From contig CAYTFW010000061.1 in assembly GCA_964437145.1 (NCBI GenBank), positions 1 to 31,995 on the forward strand: 31,995 bases of DNA, read 5' to 3'. The stretch's first letter is position 1, and the number at the start of each line of letters is the position of its first letter. Position numbers and translations under genes: made by a program. A model generated the notes under the pieces. It was not told the origin of the DNA, made no database searches, and saw only the letters and a program-made list of their open reading frames with translations. Shown piece by piece: positions 24,185 through 31,010 of the stretch. The DNA is from JAFAZJ01 sp964437145 (GTDB taxonomy: Bacteria > Pseudomonadota > Alphaproteobacteria > Reyranellales > Reyranellaceae).

Positions 24185-25020
24185 TCGACGAACTCCAGCG
24201 TCGCGTTCATCGCCGCGCGTGCCGGCACGACGATGCGGCCATCCTGCGCGATGGACTCGATACCGCCTGATTTCAGCGCGTCAGCCGCCTTGCGCAGCGA
24301 CAGGGTGCGCAAGGTGAGACCGGCCATATAGGCGGGGCGGCCCTCGGGCATGGGCACGGCGTCACCGAATTCGCCGCGCAACGCCGCCTCGGTGACAATG
24401 TCGAAGCGCGAGTTGCCGACCACCACGCTCTTGCCGCCCTTGATGTCGCGGATGTTGTCCGGCCCGAACATGTCGGCATAGAGCTTGGCGCCTTTGGCCG
24501 GATCGGGCTCGACGATCAGCGCGCGCGCTACGGCAACGGTGCCGTTGGCGTGGTGGCGCCACTCGTCGCGCCACACCAGCTCGCGGGTGAAGTGGTGGCA
24601 GTAGTAGACGCGGCCATAGGGCACGACGCCCGCCTTCATGCGCACGGTGCGGAAGCGCGCATCGCCCTGGCCGCCGCTGTATTTCACGGGGCGGGTGAAC
24701 TCGACCGGCGGGTCGACCGGCACGCCGGCCTTGCTCAGCGCCGCGTAGGTCGCCGCCGAATCCTCGGCGCCGAACACCAGGCCGTTCAGCCCATAGGCGT
24801 AGTCGAGCAGGTCGAGCCGGCCCGAGGTCGCGCCCTTGGGGATGGCGATCAGCTCGAGATAGTCGGTGCCGAACATCGCGAGATGGTTCATCGAGCCGAG
24901 CGAGTGGTAGCCGCGCTCGGTCAGCGTGAAGCCGATCCGCCGGTAGATATCGGCGGCGCGATCCATGTCGTCGCGTGCGTTGATGACCACGTGATCGAGC
25001 GTCGCCACGGGCAAGGTCAT
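24181..25020 (-). CDS. VOC-superfamily (glyoxalase-like) protein
   Basis: 279 aa. The N-terminal LDHVVINARDDMDRAADIYRR (8-28) and LGSMNHLAMFGTDYLELI are typical of the glyoxalase-like domain in the vicinal oxygen chelate superfamily, with candidate metal ligands H10, H47 or nearby, and Glu in DYLELI. A second betaalphabetabetabeta module appears in the second half (KLYADMFGPDNIRD). Members include dioxygenases, isomerases and lactonase-like proteins. It is the first gene of the four-gene operon, with a GGGGG ribosome-binding site 9 nt upstream of its ATG. Confidence 0.87.
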   Translation of the reverse strand: MTLPVATLDHVVINARDDMDRAADIYRRIGFTLTERGYHSLGSMNHLAMFGTDYLELIAIPKGATSGRLDLLDYAYGLNGLVFGAEDSAATYAALSKAGVPVDPPVEFTRPVKYSGGQGDARFRTVRMKAGVVPYGRVYYCHHFTRELVWRDEWRHHANGTVAVARALIVEPDPAKGAKLYADMFGPDNIRDIKGGKSVVVGNSRFDIVTEAALRGEFGDAVPMPEGRPAYMAGLTLRTLSLRKAADALKSGGIESIAQDGRIVVPARAAMNATLEFVE

Positions 25021-25056
25021 GAGATGGTCCCCCTGAGGTCCGGCGAACGATAGCAG

Positions 25057-26019
25057 CTAATGCCGGCGCTTCAATCCAGCCAATAGCCGGCGCCAGGCGG
25101 TGATTTCGCGCGCGGGCCGGAACAGTGGCGCACGGCGCGCCAGGGCCTTCTCGAGCGACGCGACGAAGGGCGGCTCGCGCTCCACGCGCCGCAGCAGGCG
25201 TGCCAGGGCGCGCGTGTCGCCGACTGGGAAGTAGCCGGGATAGTCGGCGCCCAGCAGCCCGACATTGCCGTCGATGCGCGAGGCCAGGATCGGCACGCCC
25301 GCCACCGCCGCCTCGGAGATCACGTTGGCGCCGCCTTCGCTCAGCGAGGAGATCACCATGGCGTGGCTACGCGCCAGCAAGCCGCGCACGGCCGCGGCCG
25401 GCACGTCGTCGCGCCACGTGTAGCGCGGGTTCGCTTTCATCTCGGCGCGGGCGCGCGCGGCCCATCGCGGCGTGTAGGCGCGGCCGACCTGCTCGACGCG
25501 CACGCGGCTGTCCTCGGGCAATAGCCGTACGGCTTCGGCGGCGCGCAGCGGGTCCTTGACGTCGCGCAGGTGCCCGATCACCGAGATCACCACGGCATCG
25601 GTGCTGGGCCGGCGCGGCCGTGATGACGCCAAAGCCGATTGATGGATGACGACGAGGCGCTGGCGCAGTGGTTTGGGCACCGCGCGCCAGGCGAGATCGT
25701 TCAGCGCGACGAGGCGGTCCGCCGAGCCCATCGCGCGCAGCGTCGTGTCGGGATCGGACTCGATATACTCGTAGATGTCGGTGCCACTCAGCTGCAAGAC
25801 CACCGGCCGAGTCGGGCACGCCGCCTTGAAGCGCGCAATGGCGGTGGCGCTGCGCCAGGCATGCACCGCCACCATCAGGTCGGCGGGCCGGCCGTCGTAG
25901 TCGAGCGCCACGCGCACGCGGTGACCGAGGTGGCGCAGGATGCGCGCCCAGCGTCTGGCGGCGACCCTGTTGCCGGTGCGTTTGGTCGGGCCCTCGGGTG
26001 TGATAAGGACGATCTTCAT
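25057..26019 (-). CDS. senB: Putative selenosugar synthase SenB (GT4-type glycosyltransferase)
   Basis: 320 aa. SenB joins selenophosphate to a UDP-sugar to give a 1-seleno-sugar, the selenium donor for selenoneine. Seen: N-terminal MKIVLITPEGPTKRTGNR (1-18), YDGRPADLMVAVHAWRSATA (41-60), LQLSGTDIYEYI (75-86), a GHLRDVKDP strand (149-157), and the GT-B sugar-nucleotide EX7E motif SEGGANVISE (227-236; E228, E236). These N-terminal blocks match the family once called TIGR04348 putative glycosyltransferase, now SenB. The adjacent divergent gene encodes its expected partner. ATG at 26019 lacks a clear Shine-Dalgarno sequence; longer upstream frame is antisense to senA. An ordinary GT4 transferase is the alternative, less likely given the context. 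Confidence 0.82.
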   Translation of the reverse strand: MKIVLITPEGPTKRTGNRVAARRWARILRHLGHRVRVALDYDGRPADLMVAVHAWRSATAIARFKAACPTRPVVLQLSGTDIYEYIESDPDTTLRAMGSADRLVALNDLAWRAVPKPLRQRLVVIHQSALASSRPRRPSTDAVVISVIGHLRDVKDPLRAAEAVRLLPEDSRVRVEQVGRAYTPRWAARARAEMKANPRYTWRDDVPAAAVRGLLARSHAMVISSLSEGGANVISEAAVAGVPILASRIDGNVGLLGADYPGYFPVGDTRALARLLRRVEREPPFVASLEKALARRAPLFRPAREITAWRRLLAGLKRRH

Positions 26020-27334
26020 GGACCATGTCGAACGGCCGACCAGTGGCGCGAACGCCGCGCAGCTCGTGGCGGAACTGCGCGAAAGCCGCCAGCGCTTGCT
26101 GCGCCTGACCGAGGATCTGTCATCGGCCGAATTGATGGGTCCTCGGCTGGATATCGTCAATCCCGTGCTCTGGGAGATCGGCCATGTCGCCTGGTTCCAC
26201 GAGTACTGGACCTTGCGCCAGACACATGGCCGCGCGCCGCTGATCGAACGCGGCGATCGCTTGTGGGATTCGAGCAACGTGGCGCATGCCACGCGCTGGC
26301 AACTCGACCTGCCCGATCGCGCCGGTACCTTCGGCTATCTGCAGGACGTGCTCGCGCGTCAGGAGGACATGCTGGGCGGCACGACGAACAAGGCCACACG
26401 GTATTTCTACGAACTGTCGATCCGTCACGAGGACATGCATGTCGAGGCGCTGACCTACACGCGCCAGACGCTGTCCTATGCGCCGGCCGATGGCTTGGCC
26501 GGCTTGGCGCGACCCGAAGTGGGCGAATTGCCCGGCGATGTGGCGGTGCCCGGCGGCACCTGGCGGCTGGGCTCGACCGCGGCCGACGGCTTCGTGTTCG
26601 ATAACGAGAAATGGGCGCACGACACGGTCGTGGCGCCGTTCCGCATCGCGCGCGCGCCGGTGACCAACGCCGAGTTCGCGGCCTTCGTCGAGAGCGGTGG
26701 CTATCGCGCCCGTGAGTTCTGGACCGACGCTGGCTGGGCGTGGCGCGAACGGCGCGACGCCGAGCGGCCGGTCTACTGGCAGCCCAAGCGCGACGGCGTG
26801 TGGTGCGCGCGACGCTACCGCGCGATCGAGGAACTGGCGCCGCACGCGCCCGTCGTGTTCGTGAGCTACTTCGAGGCCGAGGCGTGGTGCCGCTGGGCCA
26901 AGAGGCGCCTGCCGACCGAGGTCGAATGGGAAGCGGCGGCGATTGGCGAGCCGACGCCGGATGGCGCCGCTCTTGCGAGCACGCGCCGCCGTTGGCCGTG
27001 GGGTGACGCGCCGCCGACGCCATCGCGCGCCAATCTCGACTTCGCCGTCGACGGCCCGATCGATGTTGCCGCCTGCGCTGATGGCGACAGCGGCTTCGGC
27101 TGCCGGCAGATGATCGGCGGCGTCTGGGAATGGACGGCGTCGGATTTCCTGCCCTTCGCCGGCTTCTCGGCCGATCCCTACAAGGACTACTCGCAACCCT
27201 GGTTCGGCACGCGCAAGGTGCTGCGCGGCGGCTGCTGGGCGACCAGCGCGCGCATCGCGCGCCCGGCCTACCGCAACTTCTTCACGCCCGATCGCAACGA
27301 CGTCGTCGCCGGCTTCCGCACCTGCGCGCTGTGA
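26018..27334 (+). CDS. senA: Putative selenoneine synthase SenA (EgtB-like sulfoxide/selenoxide synthase)
   Basis: 438 aa. SenA, like EgtB, is a nonheme-iron enzyme; it forms the C-Se bond between hercynine and a selenosugar. Seen: N-terminal DinB-like domain with NPVLWEIGHVAWFHEYW (48-64) and ELSIRHEDMHVEAL (132-145), giving the three iron His ligands H56, H137 and H141; then an FGE-sulfatase domain (about 172-437) with PGGTWRLGS, RLPTEVEWEAAA (297-308), GGVWEWTASDF and VLRGGCWATS. Start: AAGGA at 26005-26009, 8 nt from the ATG. The start codon shares CATG with the senB start on the other strand. If the glycosyltransferase neighbour is not SenB, EgtB of ergothioneine synthesis is the alternative. 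Confidence 0.82.
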   Translation: MDHVERPTSGANAAQLVAELRESRQRLLRLTEDLSSAELMGPRLDIVNPVLWEIGHVAWFHEYWTLRQTHGRAPLIERGDRLWDSSNVAHATRWQLDLPDRAGTFGYLQDVLARQEDMLGGTTNKATRYFYELSIRHEDMHVEALTYTRQTLSYAPADGLAGLARPEVGELPGDVAVPGGTWRLGSTAADGFVFDNEKWAHDTVVAPFRIARAPVTNAEFAAFVESGGYRAREFWTDAGWAWRERRDAERPVYWQPKRDGVWCARRYRAIEELAPHAPVVFVSYFEAEAWCRWAKRRLPTEVEWEAAAIGEPTPDGAALASTRRRWPWGDAPPTPSRANLDFAVDGPIDVAACADGDSGFGCRQMIGGVWEWTASDFLPFAGFSADPYKDYSQPWFGTRKVLRGGCWATSARIARPAYRNFFTPDRNDVVAGFRTCAL

Positions 27335-27346
27335 GGCGCGGCGGCG

Positions 27347-27793
27347 CTAGGATGTCGGCGGCTTGCTCGACGTGACGCCCTGCGCGAAGCGCGGTAGGTG
27401 GTCGTCGATCGGCAGCCACGGCATCGCGCTGTCGCACCACATATGCGCCATCGGCGTGAACGCTTTGGGATCGTCGAAGGTCGCGAGCGCCAGATCGACA
27501 TAGGGCGCCTCACCGGGCTTCGGCGTCGGCACGCAGGCGACCGGCGTGCCGCACTCGGTACAGAAGCCGCGCTTGGTGTGGCCGCTGGAGTGGTAGTACT
27601 TCAGCGACCCCCGGGTGAATTCGACGCCCGCGGCCGGCGCGGCGACCCAGCTCACCACCGGTGCGCCATGCGCCTTCTGGCACATGCGACAATGACAGTG
27701 GCCGACCCAGTGCGCGCGGGTGGCGAGGCGGTAGCGGATCGCCCCGCACTGGCAGCCGCCTTCATGGATGGTCGTGGTGTTCATCGCGTCCAT
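27347..27793 (-). CDS. GFA / CENP-V domain zinc protein
   Basis: 148 aa, matching the GFA family, proteins with a zinc-binding fold first described in glutathione-dependent formaldehyde-activating enzyme; most members have unknown function. Seen: GGCQCGAIRY (C14, C16), GHCHCRMCQKAHG (C33, C35, C38), and GFCTECGTPVAC (C78, C81), the standard cysteine pattern for two zinc sites. AAGGA lies 7 nt upstream of the ATG at 27793; a second ATG at 27784 is also possible. It converges with senA (stops 12 bp apart) and is divergent from the amidohydrolase at 27856. Confidence 0.91.
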   Translation of the reverse strand: MDAMNTTTIHEGGCQCGAIRYRLATRAHWVGHCHCRMCQKAHGAPVVSWVAAPAAGVEFTRGSLKYYHSSGHTKRGFCTECGTPVACVPTPKPGEAPYVDLALATFDDPKAFTPMAHMWCDSAMPWLPIDDHLPRFAQGVTSSKPPTS

Positions 27794-27855
27794 CCTAGCG
27801 TCCTTGCGCCGCGCCGCGAAGCCTATGCGATACTCGGCGGCCCGGGGGGACTGCC

Positions 27856-28959
27856 ATGATCGTCGATTGCCACGCCCATATCTTCGCGCACTGGATCGGC
27901 GCCTGCGGGCACGAGTCGCGCGACATCCACAAGCGCTACCTGCAGCGCGTTGTCACCCGCACGGTGGCGCCGACCTTCCGGCTGCGCGACGGCGTGCGCG
28001 CCGACACCAAGGCGTTGTTCCGCGCCGGCGAGGAGGGCTGGAGCGGCCTGGCCGATGTCGATTTCCGCGTCGGCCGCTTCGGCCAGCTCGAGTTCACGCA
28101 TGACGGCGAGGACTACGGCGTGCAGTACATGCCCGCGGGCATGCAGGAGATGGTGGCGCCGCCCGAGCTGATGCTGGCGCAGATGATGAACGCCGGCGTC
28201 GATCACTGCCTGCTGCAGGCCGGCGGTGGCTACGGCGCGATGAGCGAGATGAACGCCTTCGCCGAGCGGCAGTACCCGGCGCGCATGACCGGGCTGATGC
28301 ATGTCGACGACGCGATGGCCGGCCAGCCGGCGCAGCTCGCCGCGGTCGATCACGCCTTCGACGTGCTGAAATTGCGCGGCCTTTACTTCAATGTCGATTC
28401 GATGAGCCGTCACGGCTTTCCCTGGCCGCTCGACGCGCCACAGATGGAGCCGTTCTGGGATAAGCTCGCGCGGCGCGGCATCGTGCTGTGTCTCGAGTTC
28501 AGCTCGGGGCCGAGCTACGACATGGCCGGCTACATGGCGCATGTCACGGCGTTCGGCCGTGTGCTCGATCGCCATCCTGGCCTGCGCGTGCATCTCGCGA
28601 TGAGCCCGCCCGTGACGTACTTCGCCAAAGGTGGCCGCTACGAGTTCCCCGACGCGCTGCTGCGCCTCTACCGCCGCGAGCCGCTGGTGCTGGAGGTGGT
28701 GTTTCCCATCACCTATGGCGGCGTGTGGGACTATCCCTATCCGGAGGCGCAGGCGCTGATCCAGAGCATGCGCGACCAGCTCGGCGCCGATCGGCTGATC
28801 TGGGGCTCCGACATGCCCAATGTCGAGCGCTTCTGCACCTACAAGCAGTCGCTCGACTACATCCGGCGCTATTGTCCGTTCCTCACGGCGCGTGAAAAGG
28901 ACCTGATCCTGGGCGATACCTGCGCGGCGTTCTATGGCATCGGCAAGGGGAGGGCGTGA
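27856..28959 (+). CDS. Amidohydrolase family protein (PF04909 type), first of a pair
   Basis: 367 aa TIM-barrel metal-dependent hydrolase or decarboxylase. Seen: N-terminal metal motif VDCHAHIF (H6, H8), a central HLAMSPPVTYF strand (about 250-260), and the C-terminal metal Asp in WGSDMPN (D319). The family covers decarboxylases of aromatic acids, lactonases and hydrolases. GGGGGG 5 nt before the ATG. Its TGA overlaps the next gene's start (TGATG), so the two are translated together. Confidence 0.91.
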   Translation: MIVDCHAHIFAHWIGACGHESRDIHKRYLQRVVTRTVAPTFRLRDGVRADTKALFRAGEEGWSGLADVDFRVGRFGQLEFTHDGEDYGVQYMPAGMQEMVAPPELMLAQMMNAGVDHCLLQAGGGYGAMSEMNAFAERQYPARMTGLMHVDDAMAGQPAQLAAVDHAFDVLKLRGLYFNVDSMSRHGFPWPLDAPQMEPFWDKLARRGIVLCLEFSSGPSYDMAGYMAHVTAFGRVLDRHPGLRVHLAMSPPVTYFAKGGRYEFPDALLRLYRREPLVLEVVFPITYGGVWDYPYPEAQALIQSMRDQLGADRLIWGSDMPNVERFCTYKQSLDYIRRYCPFLTAREKDLILGDTCAAFYGIGKGRA

Positions 28960-30008
28960 TGGCATCCACGACACCATCGAGCGCGATCAGCGCGCATCTG
29001 GCGGTGCGGCCGGACTGGCTCGCCAAGCGGCGCGAGCCGGCGCTCGAGCCCGACCTGCCGATCATCGATCCGCACCATCACCTGATCGATCGGCCGGAGA
29101 GCGGCACCTACCTGCTGCGCGACATCCTGGCCGACATCGACAGCGGCCATAAAATCGTCGCCACCGTCTATCTCGAATGGCTCTCGATGTATCGCGCTCA
29201 GGGGCCGGTGGAGATGCGGCCGGTGGGCGAGATCGAGTTCGCCAATGGCGCCGCCGCGATGTGCGCCAGCGGCGGCTACGGCGCACCGCGCGTCTGCGCC
29301 GGCATCGTCGGTCACGGCGAGCTGACCTTGGGCGCGCGCGTCGAGCCAGTGCTGGAGGCGATGATCGCGGCGGGCAATGGCCGCTTCCGCGGTATCCGCT
29401 TCATCACCGCCAGCGATCCGGATCAGTCGCGGTGGGGCTCGGTGGTCGGACGGCCGCAGGGCTGGCTGCTCGACAAGACGGTGCGCGAGGGCTTCGCGCG
29501 GCTGGCGCCGATGGGGCTGAGCTTCGATGCCTTCATGTACCATCCGCAGATCGGCGATCTGACCGACCTGGCGCGCGCCTTCCCGCAGACGCCGATCGTG
29601 CTCAATCATGTCGGCGGCGCGATCGGGCTGGGCCGCTACGCCGGCCAGCGCGACGCCGTCTTCGCCGATTGGCGCGCAAAGATCCGCGCGCTGGCGTCGT
29701 GCCCCAACGCGCATGTGAAGCTGGGCGGCATGGGCATGAAGATGTTCGGCTTCGACTTCCACGAAGGCGCGCTGCCGCCGAGCTCGGAACAGCTTGCGGC
29801 GGCGTGGCGGCCCTATGTCGAGACCTGCATCGAGGCCTTCGGCGCCAAGCGCGCGATGTTCGAGAGCAACTTCCCGGTCGACAAGGGCTCCTACGGCTAC
29901 GGCGTGTTCTGGAACGCCTGCAAGCGCCTGGCGCACGGCGCCAGCGCGAGCGAAAAGGCCGACCTGTTCCACGGCACGGCGTCGCGGTTCTATAGACTGG
30001 GGCTTTGA
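28959..30008 (+). CDS. Amidohydrolase family protein (PF04909 type), second of a pair
   Basis: 349 aa. Seen: IIDPHHHLID (35-44; H39 and H41), VLNHVGGAIGLG in the middle, and C-terminal MFESNFPVDKGSYGYG (300-315), where many relatives have the S-D/N-x-P metal loop. This second subtype resembles 2-pyrone-4,6-dicarboxylate lactonase-like proteins. Start: ATG at 28959 overlaps the previous stop and is 5 nt from GGGGAGGG; a GTG at 28956 is too close to it. Two distant amidohydrolases in one unit suggest successive steps on one substrate, or duplication followed by divergence. Confidence 0.91.
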   Translation: MASTTPSSAISAHLAVRPDWLAKRREPALEPDLPIIDPHHHLIDRPESGTYLLRDILADIDSGHKIVATVYLEWLSMYRAQGPVEMRPVGEIEFANGAAAMCASGGYGAPRVCAGIVGHGELTLGARVEPVLEAMIAAGNGRFRGIRFITASDPDQSRWGSVVGRPQGWLLDKTVREGFARLAPMGLSFDAFMYHPQIGDLTDLARAFPQTPIVLNHVGGAIGLGRYAGQRDAVFADWRAKIRALASCPNAHVKLGGMGMKMFGFDFHEGALPPSSEQLAAAWRPYVETCIEAFGAKRAMFESNFPVDKGSYGYGVFWNACKRLAHGASASEKADLFHGTASRFYRLGL

Positions 30009-30021
30009 GCGAGAGCGGACG

Positions 30022-30558
30022 TCAGCCCTCGAACAGCGCGGCGATACGGTCGAGCGCGTCGGAGGGCAGGGCGGCGGAGCGGCGGTCCATGACGGCGGCC
30101 TGGCCGAGATAGGCCCAGTAGACGAAGGCCGCGCGATGGTTCGCGTGTTCCTGCCGCACGCCGGCCTCGACCAGAAGCGCCGCGATCCGGGAGATCCTCT
30201 TAGCATCGACCGTCGCGACAATCGTCGCGACGGCGTGATCCTCGGCGGCCCAGGACCTTATGGCGCGATCCAACCGGCGGCCGCTGGTGAAGGCGCTTTG
30301 CATGAGCTCGCGCAACAGGCCGGGCTCGCCCCTGCGCGCGTCGAGGGACTGGATCACCTGGTCGGTCGAGTGCTCCTGCCAGCGCTGCAGCAGCTGATCC
30401 CGGAAATCGGCGATATCCCGGAAGTGCCAGTAGAAGCTGCCGCGCGAGACCTTCAGCGCCGTCGCCAGTGGTCCCACCTTCAGCGCATTCGCGCCGTCAC
30501 GCGCCAGCGTCTTGAGGCCGTGCGCGATCCAGTCGGCTTTGCTCAGGCGGTCGGTCAT
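30022..30558 (-). CDS. TetR-family transcriptional regulator
   Basis: 178 aa. Seen: N-terminal DNA-binding domain with helix-turn-helix KVGPLATALKVSRGSFYWHF (27-46), the TetR hallmark, followed by a helical ligand domain of normal length. ATG at 30558 preferred over a GTG at 30573. It is divergent from the small membrane protein at 30630; two copies of a palindrome (30566-30583 and 30610-30627) lie in the 71-bp gap, the first 8 bp from its start codon. It likely represses both itself and the membrane protein until a ligand binds. It converges with the amidohydrolase pair, which may therefore be unrelated. Confidence 0.95.
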   Translation of the reverse strand: MTDRLSKADWIAHGLKTLARDGANALKVGPLATALKVSRGSFYWHFRDIADFRDQLLQRWQEHSTDQVIQSLDARRGEPGLLRELMQSAFTSGRRLDRAIRSWAAEDHAVATIVATVDAKRISRIAALLVEAGVRQEHANHRAAFVYWAYLGQAAVMDRRSAALPSDALDRIAALFEG

Positions 30559-30565
30559 CCCCGCA

Positions 30566-30583
30566 CCATACACATGTGTATTG
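30566..30583. promoter_or_regulatory. TetR operator 1 (CCATACA-N4-TGTATTG)
   Basis: Inverted repeat with the perfect 14-bp core ATACACATGTGTAT at 30568-30581. It starts 8 bp upstream of the TetR ATG and its last three bases overlap a TTGACA -35 box (30581-30586) directed toward the membrane-protein gene. Same half-sites and spacing as operator 2. Confidence 0.75.
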
Positions 30584-30609
30584 ACAAGCCAAGCGCGTCG
30601 GCCGATGTT
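30581..30609 (+). promoter_or_regulatory. Candidate promoter of the small membrane-protein gene
   Basis: A perfect TTGACA (30581-30586), then 17 bp, then GATGTT (30604-30609), a weak -10. Predicted transcription start near 30616 falls inside operator 2, so repressor binding at either site would block it. Confidence 0.5.
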
Positions 30610-30627
30610 CCATACAGAGGTGTATGG
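30610..30627. promoter_or_regulatory. TetR operator 2 (CCATACA-N4-TGTATGG)
   Basis: Perfect 7-bp inverted half-sites CCATACA and TGTATGG around GAGG. Its centre is 44 bp from that of operator 1, about four helical turns. The spacer GAGG is also the Shine-Dalgarno sequence for the ATG at 30630. Confidence 0.75.
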
Positions 30628-30629
30628 TC

Positions 30630-31010
30630 ATGGATTGGCGAAACGCGGCTTTGGCGACGGCGGGAATCATTGGCGGCGCGGTGGCGATCTTCCACGGCGT
30701 TCTGACGCAACGCCTGATGGTCGGGCCGCTGGCGGCGATGGCGAGTGGGCCGCTGCGCGGCTCGATCCGGCGACTCGTGCCGGGGCTGCTGCAATTCAGC
30801 ACGTTCAACTGGTTTGTCGGCGGATTGGCCTTGATCGCCGCGGCCTATGCCCTCGAGCCACAGGCGCGGCTGGTGACCGGCCTGCTGGTCGGCAGTTCCT
30901 ATCTCTACGCCGCAATCGGCAATCTATGGGGCACGCGCGGCCGCCATCCCGGCTGGGCGCTCTACACGATCGCGCTGGTGTTGATCGGGTACGGCCTCAG
31001 CGCACCTTGA
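30630..31010 (+). CDS. Small four-helix membrane protein, TetR-controlled
   Basis: 126 aa, not assigned to a named family. Four hydrophobic segments at about 6-28, 58-77, 82-103 and 109-124, with small polar loops and a short cytoplasmic-like basic stretch (GSIRRL). No signal peptidase site. Start: ATG at 30630 with GAGG at 30617-30620; an in-frame ATG at 30624 is too close. Because its promoter region carries two TetR operators, it is probably induced by a small molecule, as are many exporters and membrane stress proteins, but it is too small to be a typical efflux pump. Its last 14 bp overlap the end of the convergent MDR gene. Confidence 0.85.
   Translation: MDWRNAALATAGIIGGAVAIFHGVLTQRLMVGPLAAMASGPLRGSIRRLVPGLLQFSTFNWFVGGLALIAAAYALEPQARLVTGLLVGSSYLYAAIGNLWGTRGRHPGWALYTIALVLIGYGLSAP

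Noticed and set aside
26018..27334. Formylglycine-generating enzyme or sulfatase modifier
   Set aside because: The C-terminal domain is FGE-like, but the N-terminal DinB-like domain with three iron-binding His is specific to the EgtB/SenA architecture.
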